Shown: positions 1 through 8,146 of the stretch, piece by piece
How the letters are laid out: the number at the start of each line of letters is the position of its first letter
Position numbering within the stretch: the stretch's first letter is position 1
Source: Candidatus Gastranaerophilales bacterium
GTDB lineage: Bacteria; Cyanobacteriota; Vampirovibrionia; Gastranaerophilales; Gastranaerophilaceae
Direction: 5' to 3'
NCBI GenBank assembly: GCA_944326495.1
Contig: CALVEE010000070.1
Location: 1 to 31,214 of the forward strand
DNA: 31,214 bases
Program-made: the position numbers and the translations under genes
Notes under the pieces: model-generated
What the model was told of the DNA's origin: nothing
The model's input: the letters and a program-made list of their open reading frames with translations, nothing else
Database searches by the model: none

Positions 1-792
1 TCCCAGAGCGGAAGCTATGTGCAAAGGTGCAGAGTCAGAGCATAAAAATATTTCTGCTTTTGATATTAATTCCGCAAGCTCGCGGAGATTTTTTGTCTTG
101 CCGTACATGTTAGTAAATTTATCAGCAGAAACAGTATTTACAATTGTCTCAATTGTTTCTTTATCGTCAGGCCCGCCTGCAAGAATAACTTTTTTCCCCG
201 CAAGAGCAAGTTTATCAACAACTTCTGCCCAAGTCTCTGCAGGAATTGTTTTTATCATGTTTTTTCTAACGCTTAAAAGACTTACTCCCGGATGAATAAG
301 AACAGTATCAGGTTCGGTATCTCCTTTCTCGATATTGATTTGCGGAAGCTCTGTTACAATATCCGTCAAAGGCCGGACTAAGTCGTGATACATTAAAGCA
401 GCATACTGATTTTTATTTAATTCAACAGCTTTTGTAAGCAAAAGTCCGCTTAGTTTTCCGGTATTATAACCGTAACGCTCTTTGATAAAAGTTAAAAACA
501 AAAATATTGAAATAAATTTATTTGAGCCTGATGAAATTACGATATCAAATCTTTTTGTCCAAATCTTAAATAAAAGTTTTAAAAGTTCTAAGTATTTACC
601 TTTTCCTTTTATATTTGCAGACAGAGTTTCATCTATAATATCCGTAAGACCTGTAATTCCCTTGCTTCTTGGCTCAAGCGCCAGCGTAATTCCGGAAGCC
701 GGAAATTCTTTTTTGACAGAAATAATTGATGGGAGAAATAAAATCTCATCACCGAGCCCGCCAAAATTTATAAAAAGAATTTTCTTTTTCAT
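1..792 (-). CDS. Glycosyltransferase family 9 (heptosyltransferase-like), 3' end cut by window edge
   Basis: Reading the minus strand from ATG at 790-792 gives an open frame with no stop to base 1, so 264 codons are seen and the C-terminus is missing. The start MKKKILFINFGGLGDEILF carries the glycine-rich GD motif of GT9 enzymes. Further on, 'VLIHPGVS' opens the second Rossmann domain, 'VILAGGPDDKE' is the usual GT9 sugar-nucleotide strand, and 'FLCSDSAPLHIASALG' is the donor-site motif (S/T-D-S-x-x-x-H-x-A-x-A-L-G). AAGAAG lies just upstream of the ATG as a modest ribosome site. GT9 enzymes transfer heptose or related sugars to lipid A-core or other glycans at the inner membrane face. Acceptor and sugar cannot be told from sequence. 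It is divergent from the LCP gene at 883. Family call is strong, substrate unknown. Confidence 0.88.
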   Translation of the reverse strand, partial: MKKKILFINFGGLGDEILFLPSIISVKKEFPASGITLALEPRSKGITGLTDIIDETLSANIKGKGKYLELLKLLFKIWTKRFDIVISSGSNKFISIFLFLTFIKERYGYNTGKLSGLLLTKAVELNKNQYAALMYHDLVRPLTDIVTELPQINIEKGDTEPDTVLIHPGVSLLSVRKNMIKTIPAETWAEVVDKLALAGKKVILAGGPDDKETIETIVNTVSADKFTNMYGKTKNLRELAELISKAEIFLCSDSAPLHIASALG

Positions 793-830
793 AACTTCTT
801 TTTACTTGAAAAATGTTACATTTGCAATAA

Positions 831-859
831 TTGATTTTGGTATATGCTTAAAATATAAT
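831..859 (+). promoter_or_regulatory. Sigma70-type promoter for the LCP gene
   Basis: TTGATT (831-836), a 17-bp spacer and TATAAT (854-859) predict a start near 866, 17 bases before the ATG at 883. Both boxes and the spacing are close to consensus. Confidence 0.6.
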
Positions 860-882
860 TTTTTTATAGAGAGTATAAATAG

Positions 883-2187
883 ATGAAAATAGCGAATGAT
901 AATAATCAAAAAGAAGAATACAGGGAATTTTTAAAAAACATCCGCGAGGAAAGAGAAGGTACTTCTAATTTTGCTAAACTATTATTTACGATTGTACTTG
1001 CCGTATTATGCGCTGTAATAGTCTGCGTGACGGTTGTAGAGAATAATTTTTTCCTGAACAGCCTTAATCCGGATAAATCATCAGATGAGTTTTTCTCTAA
1101 AAAAGAGCGGGGTAATTTTGAAGTTCCGTTTTCGCCGAGGAGACAGAATATATTGCTTCTCGGAGTTGACTCAAACGGTGAAGGAACTAAAATGTGGGAA
1201 GGAACACGCTCTGATACCATCGTGATTGTTAATATCGACCCTAAAACCAAAACGATTAACGCAATATCAATTCCCAGAGACAGCAAAGTTTATCTTCCTG
1301 ACAATCATGGAATACAGAAGATTAATTCCGCTCACGCACTGGGGGGAGTCGATTTAGTCAAGAAAACGCTTAAAGAAACTTTTGGAATAAAAATTGATAA
1401 ATATATTATTGTCCACGATGAAGCTGTTGAAAAAATAGTTGACGCATTAGGCGGAATTCCTATTTATGTTGAAAAGCCGATGCATTACCATGATTACGCC
1501 GGAAAACTTCATATTGACCTTCAAAAAGGCAATACTGTTTTGAACGGCAAACAGGCTGTCGGGTATTTGAGATATAGAAAAGACGGACTGGGTGATATTG
1601 GAAGAACCCAGCGCCAGCAGTGGTTTATGAGGAGTTTATTTGAAAAACTTCATTCGCCGCAGGTGATTACAAAAATTCCGGAAGTTTTGAATATTTGTAA
1701 TACTTATGTAAAAACCGATATGAGTTTTTATGAACTGTCTCAATACGCTGCATTTGCAAGAAGTGTTGATGAGAACAAAATCGAGATTGCAACTCTTCCG
1801 GGAGCTCCAAATCAAAGAGGATATATAAGCTATTGGATTTTAGACCCTCAAAAAACACAGGAAGTTATAAACAGAATGATATACCGCGATAAACCGTCTC
1901 TCGACGGTACAAAATTCAAAGGCGGGATTATGTATTCGCCGAGAAAAGAAGAAGAAGCTATAGCGATGAAAGAGAAACTCAATGAATTAGGGTTTGAAGT
2001 TAATATGCTAAAGATTACGCATCTTTCACATACGCGTTTTGTTGCAAATAAAAATGCTGTATCAGTTGATTTCTTTAACTGGCTTCAAAAGAAAATGCCG
2101 GAGCTTGATAATATGCAGTTTATCTATGACCCGACCGAAACATTCTCTGTCGGAAGTGACTTTACCGTTGTCCTTGCAGAAGGATAG
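883..2187 (+). CDS. LytR-CpsA-Psr (LCP) family protein with LytR_C domain
   Basis: LCP enzymes move glycan polymers from a lipid carrier onto peptidoglycan or another acceptor on the outer face of the cytoplasmic membrane. The 434-residue protein has a short cytoplasmic N-terminus, one membrane helix at about 33-52, an LCP domain at about 88-255 and a LytR_C-type domain at about 340-430. The pyrophosphate-binding arginines are visible in 'TRSDT' (R109), 'IPRDS' (R132), 'LRYRKD' (R230, R232) and 'RTQRQQ' (R241, R244). Length and order are ordinary for LCP-LytR_C proteins. The start has a good promoter at 831-859 but only a weak purine stretch as ribosome site. It is divergent from a GT9 gene, fitting a role in envelope glycan attachment. 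The polymer is unknown. Confidence 0.92.
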   Translation: MKIANDNNQKEEYREFLKNIREEREGTSNFAKLLFTIVLAVLCAVIVCVTVVENNFFLNSLNPDKSSDEFFSKKERGNFEVPFSPRRQNILLLGVDSNGEGTKMWEGTRSDTIVIVNIDPKTKTINAISIPRDSKVYLPDNHGIQKINSAHALGGVDLVKKTLKETFGIKIDKYIIVHDEAVEKIVDALGGIPIYVEKPMHYHDYAGKLHIDLQKGNTVLNGKQAVGYLRYRKDGLGDIGRTQRQQWFMRSLFEKLHSPQVITKIPEVLNICNTYVKTDMSFYELSQYAAFARSVDENKIEIATLPGAPNQRGYISYWILDPQKTQEVINRMIYRDKPSLDGTKFKGGIMYSPRKEEEAIAMKEKLNELGFEVNMLKITHLSHTRFVANKNAVSVDFFNWLQKKMPELDNMQFIYDPTETFSVGSDFTVVLAEG

Positions 2188-2220
2188 GGATATAGGGGAG
2201 AAAAGAAAGGAGCAATATTT

Positions 2221-2823
2221 ATGTTAGACTTAATCAAATCAAGAAAGAGTGTAAGAAAATATTCAGACAAACATATTCCTGATGAGGATTTAAGAAAAGT
2301 TCTTGAAGCAGGCAGACTTGCTCCTTCGTGGATGAACGTCCAGCCTTGGAAATTTATTCTAATTAAATCACAGGAAAACAAAGATTTACTTTCTGAACTT
2401 TCTGTAGGTCAGGCTCATGTTAAAAACGCAGATGCGCTTATTGTATGTATAGCAGATACTAACGGCTGGGAAGAAGCTAAAATCACACATATTTCAAAAC
2501 CGGCTCTCAATCCGGCATTGCAGGGTGAAAACGGAATTCTTATAAGAACTCTTGAACAGTTAATCTATCCTATATCTTATATGATGCTTGAAGCTGAAGC
2601 TTTGAATATTAAATCCTGTATAATAGGCGCTTTAGGAAATGAAATTACCGGAGTATTGCCGGAAGTCTCTAAAAAAGCAAAAGAAAAACTCGGCTTGAAT
2701 GAAAATCAAATAATTTCTACCATTATCACATTAGGCTATGAAGCGGAGCATACAGAAACAACAAAAACCCGCAAAGATTTCGACTCTGTTATTTTCTTAG
2801 AAAAAATCGGAAATAAATTCTAA
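2221..2823 (+). CDS. Nitroreductase family protein
   Basis: The 200-residue protein starts 'LIKSRKSVRKYSDKHI', the FMN-binding R-x-S-x-R signature of nitroreductases, followed by 'LAPSWMNVQPWKF', the usual FMN-phosphate/ribityl segment. Near the C-terminus 'IISTIITLGY' matches the last strand of the fold. Such enzymes are soluble flavoproteins that reduce nitro groups, quinones or enones with NAD(P)H; the natural substrate is often unknown, and is here. AAAGGAG lies 7 bases before the ATG. It follows the LCP gene by 33 bases and might be co-transcribed. Its stop overlaps the stop of the convergent small Cys protein. Family call secure. Confidence 0.9.
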   Translation: MLDLIKSRKSVRKYSDKHIPDEDLRKVLEAGRLAPSWMNVQPWKFILIKSQENKDLLSELSVGQAHVKNADALIVCIADTNGWEEAKITHISKPALNPALQGENGILIRTLEQLIYPISYMMLEAEALNIKSCIIGALGNEITGVLPEVSKKAKEKLGLNENQIISTIITLGYEAEHTETTKTRKDFDSVIFLEKIGNKF

Positions 2824-3032
2824 TCCTCAATATCCGGTTCGCCGTTCATAAGCTTTAGAATTTCTACAACTTTTGGCATCTGGCAGTCAAAAGTATAGTG
2901 TGCTTTTCTTATAGAGCACTCCCTGCAGTTGCCGTTAAGCTTGTAGCATTCAATTGCCTGTTCTGTCCAATTTTTAGTAATTGAACTTGACATCTCTCCT
3001 CTTGGCGGTTCTATTATTACATGATTGAGCAT
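2820..3032 (-). CDS. Small four-cysteine protein, function unknown
   Basis: I do not recognise this 70-residue protein. An upstream ATG at 3048-3050 would add six residues, but AGGGGGAAG sits correctly before the ATG at 3030-3032, and TATTAT/TATGCT promoter-like bases overlap the upstream ATG, so I chose the shorter form. The second half holds four cysteines arranged C-x6-C-x2-C-x10-C ('ECYKLNGNCRECSI' then 'DCQMP'), suggesting a zinc or iron-sulphur site. There is no signal peptide or membrane helix. The TAG stop overlaps the TAA stop of the convergent nitroreductase in the tetramer CTAA. It is the last of three same-strand genes (permease, kinase-fold protein, this), which may form one transcript. 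Good start signals and clean composition support it as a real gene. Confidence 0.7.
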   Translation of the reverse strand: MLNHVIIEPPRGEMSSSITKNWTEQAIECYKLNGNCRECSIRKAHYTFDCQMPKVVEILKLMNGEPDIED

Positions 3033-3083
3033 TACACACTTCCCCCTCATATAGCATAATAGTACCTGATATTAAATTAGGCA

Positions 3084-4061
3084 TCATCTGTTTAAAGGAT
3101 TTTGTACAAATAAGCTGTCAATATATGCTTTGACTTTCCTTCTTTTTTCATCCGGTTTAGAGTAACGGGTTTCAATGTTCTCAAGAGAATTTATAACTTC
3201 TGCGGCATCATTTTTAATACAGCATTTCTTTAATGCTTTCTGCCAGTTCATAAAATCCCATTTAGAATTAGCATGAAGTAAATTCGCGTTTGAAGAAGCT
3301 AAGACAACTTTTTTGAAAATTTTTCTTACAAGCGGAAGCTTGTCTCCCGCAAACGGCGCATCCATATCTTTTGTTGCACGGTTTATGAATACTTCAAAGA
3401 GTTTGGCTGTTGTATTGGAATATGAACGGTCACAGTGTGTGTCAATTTCATCTACAAGGTATAGGCTTCCCCGCTTTGCAACAATGTTATTTGGATTAAG
3501 TGAGTCAAATAAACAAAAACGTCTTGTACCGAGTGTGATTTCATTCAGCTTATTTATATCCTTCGCAAGTGTATCATAACTTGACTGCGGAATATGTGCA
3601 AAATGCGGAAGGTAGGTGTTTAGATAGTATCTTTGTATTTTATTTTTATTAAAATATTTTATTAAATGCTCCGGAACTCCCGCGGGTCTGTGCGAGCCTA
3701 TATTTTTTAAGATTTGAAGCCTGCCGAGCTCAAGTATCGGTTCACCAAAATAACTTTTTAAAGCAGAAAAAATGCCTTTTCCAAAACTTACATAAGCCGG
3801 AAGTTCTTGAGGGTCTATTTCTGATTTGCGGGGAATTCTTGCTGCGTATTTTCTGGTAATTCTATACACAGCATTATGTGTTCCTTCTTCTATAAATTTT
3901 TCCGGTCTGAAAATGCTGGTCATACCTCTCTTTATCATTTCAGCGAGCTCCCGGTTAAGATTAGTATCTTCCGGATTACGGATAACTCTGGAAATCTGGG
4001 TCTGGATTTGTCTGGAATGCCCTTGAAAACTTGGAGCAGATGTTATAGGATTGATATTCAT
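3084..4061 (-). CDS. Kinase-fold (PKL-like) protein with SFQG leader, function unknown
   Basis: The 325-residue protein begins 'MNINPITSAPSFQGHSR', a low-complexity leader of a kind I associate with many Gastranaerophilales proteins (recall, not tested). Residues about 56-78 ('EEGTHNAVYRITRKYAARI') look like a kinase glycine-loop and beta-3 strand, with Arg where the ATP-binding Lys usually sits. 'FDSLNPNNIV' (185-194) resembles the catalytic loop D-x-x-x-x-N of aminoglycoside-phosphotransferase-like kinases, and 'LYLVDEID' (200-207) the metal-binding Asp strand. No signal peptide or membrane helix is seen. It could phosphorylate a protein or small molecule, or be an inactive pseudokinase; the basic C-terminal 100 residues match nothing I know. 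The gene starts 33 bases after the permease gene on the same strand, with only a weak, distant AGCAGG ribosome site. Confidence 0.7.
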   Translation of the reverse strand: MNINPITSAPSFQGHSRQIQTQISRVIRNPEDTNLNRELAEMIKRGMTSIFRPEKFIEEGTHNAVYRITRKYAARIPRKSEIDPQELPAYVSFGKGIFSALKSYFGEPILELGRLQILKNIGSHRPAGVPEHLIKYFNKNKIQRYYLNTYLPHFAHIPQSSYDTLAKDINKLNEITLGTRRFCLFDSLNPNNIVAKRGSLYLVDEIDTHCDRSYSNTTAKLFEVFINRATKDMDAPFAGDKLPLVRKIFKKVVLASSNANLLHANSKWDFMNWQKALKKCCIKNDAAEVINSLENIETRYSKPDEKRRKVKAYIDSLFVQNPLNR

Positions 4062-4094
4062 ATTGTTATAAACCTGCTGAAAAAATAATTTGCG

Positions 4095-5042
4095 TCAGAT
4101 TAAAAAATTAATTGCAGCACCGGATACGATACTGACTACAAGCAGAATAAAGATTACGAGCAATGTATCTTTGAAATCATTGTTTTTTAGAAGAACCAAA
4201 AGCCCGAGACCTGCATTAGACAAAAGCCCTGCCATCAAGGCGCCGAATGTTATCGTCCCTTTTATAAGCATGATTGTCAAACCAATTGATATTGCACAAT
4301 TCGGTATAAGACCTATAAAAGCTGCAATTACCGGTTGGATAAATTTCCCGCCGAAGATAAGATTAGTTACTGCAACATTTGTAAGACAATAATTTAAAAC
4401 AAGAGTTATTATAAGTATAAATGCAAACACATTTAATGTATGCATCAGAGGGTGTATGAAAAGCTCCCGCCTGCTTCCGTGCTCTAAACTGTGCTTGCAG
4501 CATCCTTCCTCTGCTATTTCTTCGTTTTTTATGTCCGTATTCACCTCAAATTTTGAAGGCTTAACAAAATCTATAAAATAACCGGTTAAAATTCCGATAA
4601 AAAGTTTTATTCCGACAATAGGAATAATTAAATGAGCTTTTTCAGGAGTTGCAAGAAGTATCGGAATAGTCTCATCAGATGTTGCAAGATAAACCGCTAT
4701 CAAACACCCGCGCGTAATTATTCTTCTGGAATATAAACTGCTTGCGATTACAGAAAACCCGCACTGCGGAAAAATTGCTGCTAAAGCACCTACAGCAACT
4801 CCGTATCTTCCGGTCTTTTTTAAAAGCTCATTAAGCTTATCAGCATAATAATACTCAACAATCTCTATTAAAACAAAAATTATAAACAAAAACGGCAATA
4901 AATGTACACTGTCGCAAAAAGCATCTAATATCCAATCTGCAAAGGGTAAGCTTTCTATCAAATTATCAACCGGAGAAAAAATTCCCTCATATAACCCGTT
5001 GATTTTTTCTAAAATAGATATTAACATAAAGTAATTAAACAT
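4095..5042 (-). CDS. ArsP_2-type permease (putative arsenic efflux / manganese transporter)
   Basis: A 315-residue integral membrane protein with about eight hydrophobic segments. The pattern 'DSVHLLPFLFIIFVLIEIVE', 'AIFPQCGFSVIASSLYSRR', 'YLATSDETIPILLA' and 'GLIPNCAISIG' matches the family annotated as putative arsenic efflux protein or putative manganese transporter (ArsP_2/DUF2899). Two pseudo-symmetric halves carry the 'FPQCGFS' and 'IPNCAIS' Pro-x-Cys motifs, typical of inverted-repeat transporters. A cytoplasmic loop contains 'EEGCCKHSLEHGSRRE', a Cys/His cluster that could bind a metal. Substrate is not settled even for better-known relatives. Only 32 bases separate it from the divergent gene at 5075, so both promoters must be compact or overlap coding DNA. 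TAAAAT lies five bases before the ATG. Confidence 0.75.
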   Translation of the reverse strand: MFNYFMLISILEKINGLYEGIFSPVDNLIESLPFADWILDAFCDSVHLLPFLFIIFVLIEIVEYYYADKLNELLKKTGRYGVAVGALAAIFPQCGFSVIASSLYSRRIITRGCLIAVYLATSDETIPILLATPEKAHLIIPIVGIKLFIGILTGYFIDFVKPSKFEVNTDIKNEEIAEEGCCKHSLEHGSRRELFIHPLMHTLNVFAFILIITLVLNYCLTNVAVTNLIFGGKFIQPVIAAFIGLIPNCAISIGLTIMLIKGTITFGALMAGLLSNAGLGLLVLLKNNDFKDTLLVIFILLVVSIVSGAAINFLI

Positions 5043-5074
5043 CTAATATTTTACGAAATCAAGAAGGAGTTTTT

Positions 5075-5941
5075 ATGAATACTATAGAAGTTAATAAAGA
5101 AAAGTGTGTACGCTGCGGACTTTGCAAAAGTGACTGTTTAACCTCATGTATTGAATTTGATAGTGAAAATTTTCCTTATATGAAAAATGAAGAAAATTGT
5201 ATTTCCTGCGGACATTGTATGGCAATATGCCCTACAGGCGCACTGTCTTTTAATCATAAAAACCCTGATGAGTCTGAACCGGTTAATTACTATGATATTT
5301 TATCCCTGATAAAATCCAGACGAAGCATAAGACAGTATAAAGAAGAGGAAATTTCAGAAGAAACTTTTGAAAAATTAAAATCAATGCTCGCTTATGTACC
5401 TACAGGCTGTAATTCACATTCCCTGCATTTCAGTATTGTAGAGACGAAATCAGCAATGGATATTATAAGAAATAAGGTTAATGAAAATGTTTTGAAAGCG
5501 CTTTCCTATAAAGCGTTATCCCCAATTGTAGAAAAGTTTGAAAAATACAAAAAAGGTTTTGAGGAAGGAAAAGATATAATCTTCCGCGGCGCTCCGCATA
5601 TGATAGTAGCATCGTCTTCAATCAAAGCTCCCTGCGCTTTAGAAGACCCTATTATAGCCTTAAGCTATCTGGAATTATACGCCCAGCATCTTGGTCTTGG
5701 AACCTGCTGGTGCGGGTTTGCAGAAATGTGTCTGAAATTTTTCCCGGAAATATGCGATATGCTGGAAATCCCTTCCGGGTATAAACCTGTTTATGTAATG
5801 CTTCTGGGTATCCCTGCGGTTAAATACCAGAGAACACCGCAGCCGGAGGCGTGTAAGTTTGCGGAAATAAAAGAAATTCATCAAAAAGAGTCCTGCTTTT
5901 TCTGTAAAGCTAAAAGACTGGTAACTAATTTTATAAGATAA
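5075..5941 (+). CDS. Ferredoxin-nitroreductase fusion protein
   Basis: The first 60 residues hold two [4Fe-4S] motifs: C11-x2-C14-x2-C17-x3-C21 and 'CISCGHCMAICP' (C42, C45, C48, C52). From about residue 70 a nitroreductase domain follows, with 'LIKSRRSIRQYKEEE' as FMN signature and 'LGTCWCGFAEM' in the second half. The C-terminus adds 'ESCFFCKAKR', an extra C-x2-C. At 288 residues this is the normal size for this two-domain flavoprotein family of anaerobes, in which the ferredoxin part probably feeds electrons to FMN. The substrate is unknown. AAGGAG lies 7 bases before the ATG. It is divergent from the ArsP_2-type permease with 32 bases between. Confidence 0.9.
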   Translation: MNTIEVNKEKCVRCGLCKSDCLTSCIEFDSENFPYMKNEENCISCGHCMAICPTGALSFNHKNPDESEPVNYYDILSLIKSRRSIRQYKEEEISEETFEKLKSMLAYVPTGCNSHSLHFSIVETKSAMDIIRNKVNENVLKALSYKALSPIVEKFEKYKKGFEEGKDIIFRGAPHMIVASSSIKAPCALEDPIIALSYLELYAQHLGLGTCWCGFAEMCLKFFPEICDMLEIPSGYKPVYVMLLGIPAVKYQRTPQPEACKFAEIKEIHQKESCFFCKAKRLVTNFIR

Positions 5942-6037
5942 AATCAGGTTTATTGGATATTTTGCCTGATAGATTTTAATAAATTAATATAAATAACCCA
6001 TTTTTTTTACTTTACAGTTCAAAAAAATAATCCGGTA

Positions 6038-6064
6038 TGCTATGATACTATTAAAATATAGTAT
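6038..6064 (+). promoter_or_regulatory. Extended -10 promoter with inverted repeat at the start site
   Basis: TGC-TATGAT (6038-6046) is an extended -10 element predicting a start near 6053. The inverted repeat ATACTAT-N6-ATAGTAT (6045-6064) overlaps that start and lies just before the GGAGAGAGG ribosome site of the 6080 gene. It could be an operator or a leader hairpin. Confidence 0.4.
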
Positions 6065-6079
6065 TGGAGAGAGGTTTAA

Positions 6080-7783
6080 ATGCAGGTTTCAAAAAGGCTG
6101 GTAGTAAGAAAAGAAATCCCGATGGATAATTCTAAAGATTTAATTACGTCTCTGGATGTTGCTTTAGCTGAATATTATTGCAAAAATAATAATTATGAAC
6201 AAGGCTTGAAAACATATAGAGAGATTATTCCGCAAATTCCTGATGAGGCTGAAAGAAACAAAATTATTAATCAGTACATGAATTATGCGCTTCAATATGC
6301 GCAAAAAATGTTTATAGATAAAAAATATATTGATTCAATCGAGCAGTATCGGGAAATTATGAAATTTTCAGGTTTTCCCGTAAGCATTTACAAAAATATC
6401 GGGCTCTGCATGAAATCAATCGGAAATGCCGATTTAGCCATTAAATTCTTAAAACGCTTTGAAGAGGTTTCGCCCGATAAGGAAGATGTTTATGTATATC
6501 TTGCAGATTTAACTTATACAGATATTAAAGATAACAAAAAAGCAATCGAATACTACGAAAAAGCGCTTGAAAAGAATAAAAATAATTACTCTATCTACAA
6601 CATGCTCGGGCATTTATATTCAACCTGCTATCAGGACAAGTTTAAAGATAAACAGATTGAATATCTTACACGCGCGTATGAGCTTGCACCGAATAACAGG
6701 ATTGTTGTTAAGAACCTTGCATATGTATATGGAAAATTTGATGAAATCCAAAAAGCGGATGAATTTTATTCAAAACTTATGTACCTTAACCCGACCCACT
6801 CGGATTTACACGCCTACGGCGCTTACCTTGTAAGACATAAACGCTTCTCTGAAGGGTTTAAATTCCTGCAGCACCGTTTCCAGAAAGAAGATTTAAAAAA
6901 TGTTGCATTCCCGCAGCTACTTACAACCAAGAAGAAAAAATGGAATATGAAAATCGATATCAAAGATAAACGTATTCTCGTTCACTTTGAACAAGGTTTT
7001 GGCGACTCTATCATGTTTGTAAGATTTTTGGATGATTTAAAAAAACGCTGCAAAGAAGTTTCGCTTGTTGTTCAAGGGCCTCTGGTAGAGTTATTTAAGG
7101 ACTCAAAACTCGGGGTTGAAATTTATACAGAAGACCAAATTCCAACAATCAGCTATGACTATTGGATTCCTATGATGGATTTGCCGATTGTATGCGAAAC
7201 CCGTCCTGACACTATTCCAAAAGCCGGCGGCTACTTAAAGGTACCTAAAGCAAAGATTAATGCCTACAAAAAAGAACATATTAATGATAATGACAAAATT
7301 AAAATCGGTATTGCCTACGAAGGTACTCTTGCAAGCAAGGAGACCGATAGAGATATTCCGTTAAGCTATCTTTATCCGCTTATGCGGCTTCCGGACGTTG
7401 AAGTATACAGTTTTCAGGTAGATGACCTTACACGCCAGATGGATATGGTTCCGGAGGATGCAAATCTTATAAGACTCGGAAAAACTTTCAAAAACTGGGA
7501 AGATACGGCCTGTGCAATGAACTGTATGGATTTAATGGTAACAACAGATAACGGCGTTATGAACCTTGCAGGCGCGCTTGGTGTTAAGACTTTCGGGTTG
7601 TTCAACAGAATTGTAGAATGGCGCTGGTTCAAGACTCAAGGCGAAGATATCGCCTGGTATAAAAGTATTAAACCCTTTCAGGCTCCGACAGCAGGCGCTT
7701 GGGAAGTTCCTGTCAATCAGGTTCTTGAAGAGATAGACAAAATTCGATGCAAAAAAATTGCTGATAAGATAAAAAGTAAATAG
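6080..7783 (+). CDS. TPR protein with C-terminal GT9-like glycosyltransferase domain
   Basis: This 567-residue protein has helical TPR units over about residues 25-245 (for example 'AIEYYEKALEKN', 'YLTRAYELAPNN') and then, from 'KRILVHFEQGFGDSIMFVRF' at about 297, a GT-B domain like that of TPR-linked GT9 proteins. The late motif 'TTDNGVMNLAGALGVKTFGL' corresponds to the usual VDTxVAHLAGALG, but His is replaced by Asn and the Thr-Asp-Asn-Gly context differs. 'EWRWF' and 'DIAWYKSIKPFQ' continue the family pattern. Relatives are proposed protein or glycan glycosyltransferases; the changed motif leaves activity uncertain. GGAGAGAGG five bases before ATG 6080 supports this start over the in-frame ATG at 6122. 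It is a single gene with its own promoter-like upstream. Confidence 0.82.
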   Translation: MQVSKRLVVRKEIPMDNSKDLITSLDVALAEYYCKNNNYEQGLKTYREIIPQIPDEAERNKIINQYMNYALQYAQKMFIDKKYIDSIEQYREIMKFSGFPVSIYKNIGLCMKSIGNADLAIKFLKRFEEVSPDKEDVYVYLADLTYTDIKDNKKAIEYYEKALEKNKNNYSIYNMLGHLYSTCYQDKFKDKQIEYLTRAYELAPNNRIVVKNLAYVYGKFDEIQKADEFYSKLMYLNPTHSDLHAYGAYLVRHKRFSEGFKFLQHRFQKEDLKNVAFPQLLTTKKKKWNMKIDIKDKRILVHFEQGFGDSIMFVRFLDDLKKRCKEVSLVVQGPLVELFKDSKLGVEIYTEDQIPTISYDYWIPMMDLPIVCETRPDTIPKAGGYLKVPKAKINAYKKEHINDNDKIKIGIAYEGTLASKETDRDIPLSYLYPLMRLPDVEVYSFQVDDLTRQMDMVPEDANLIRLGKTFKNWEDTACAMNCMDLMVTTDNGVMNLAGALGVKTFGLFNRIVEWRWFKTQGEDIAWYKSIKPFQAPTAGAWEVPVNQVLEEIDKIRCKKIADKIKSK

Positions 7784-7850
7784 TCTAAAAGCATAAAGAG
7801 ACTTTTCGGAGCTTATTGAATTGTTATTTTCTTTCTCTGGATGGCAATTT

Positions 7851-8010
7851 GTCGGTTGTGCATACTTGTCCGACATTAACTTAATTATCTAAACAAGCTA
7901 CCCTCTTAAAATTAACTTTATAATTTTGCTCCTAAGGTCTGCCCCCTCACCGCATCCGTAGTTTTCGGCACGGCCTCAAACACGGCTGCTCCTCTCCCGC
8001 AGGGCGAGGA
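7851..8010 (+). repeat. Composite interspersed repeat, copy 1
   Basis: Starts with a hairpin GTCGG-N14-CCGAC whose loop includes GCATAC, then an AT-rich arm, then the 70-bp GC-rich core at 7941-8010, which begins GCCCCCTCACC and ends with hairpin CCTCTCCC-GCA-GGGCGAGG. The core is nearly identical to those at 11451-11521, 16796-16865 and, inverted, 27727-27797. Confidence 0.9.
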
Positions 8011-8059
8011 AAGCGTTCTTTTTAAATACATATGATTACGAAATAAAGAGAATAATAGC

Positions 8060-8105
8060 TCAGGCACTGCCTGACATTAACTCTAAATTAATAATATAAT
8101 CTAAA
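8060..8105 (+). repeat. Palindrome-headed module of the repeat family
   Basis: TCAGGCA-C-TGCCTGA (8060-8074) is a perfect inverted repeat followed by CATTAACT and an AT-rich arm ending CTAAAC. The same head, inverted, closes copy 4 of the composite repeat at 27893-27909. Confidence 0.7.
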
Positions 8106-8112
8106 CATCAAA

Positions 8113-8141
8113 GAGGATGGCTTTGTAACCATCCTCTTTTT
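8113..8141. terminator. Hairpin terminator between convergent genes
   Basis: GAGGATGG (8113-8120), 8-base loop, CCATCCTC (8129-8136), then TTTTT on the plus strand. On the minus strand the hairpin is followed by only TTT, so it is best for plus transcripts but lies right after the stop of the minus gene at 8147. Confidence 0.8.
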
Positions 8142-8146
8142 ATAAA

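Larger units (their letters stand above)
7784..8112. other. Intergenic region between convergent genes, filled by repeats
   Basis: No plausible gene is present. The stretch contains a complete copy of the composite repeat (7851-8010) and a second hairpin module (8060-8105) and ends at a terminator. Its G+C-rich core stands out from the AT-rich surroundings. Confidence 0.75.

Noticed and set aside
17..886. Plus-strand open frames over 17-295 and 482-886
   Set aside because: They lie opposite a minus-strand GT9 frame that is open through the window edge and has clear family motifs.
5943..5970. Terminator after the ferredoxin-nitroreductase gene (ATCAGG-N16-CCTGAT)
   Set aside because: Stem is only six pairs with a large loop and a poor T tract.
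7532..7876. Minus-strand frame of 114 codons at the end of the TPR-GT9 gene
   Set aside because: Overlaps the real gene and runs into repeat DNA; no ribosome site and no family match.
7941..8010. Composite repeat as an insertion sequence
   Set aside because: No transposase frame and no clear target duplication; a non-autonomous element remains possible and is listed as such.
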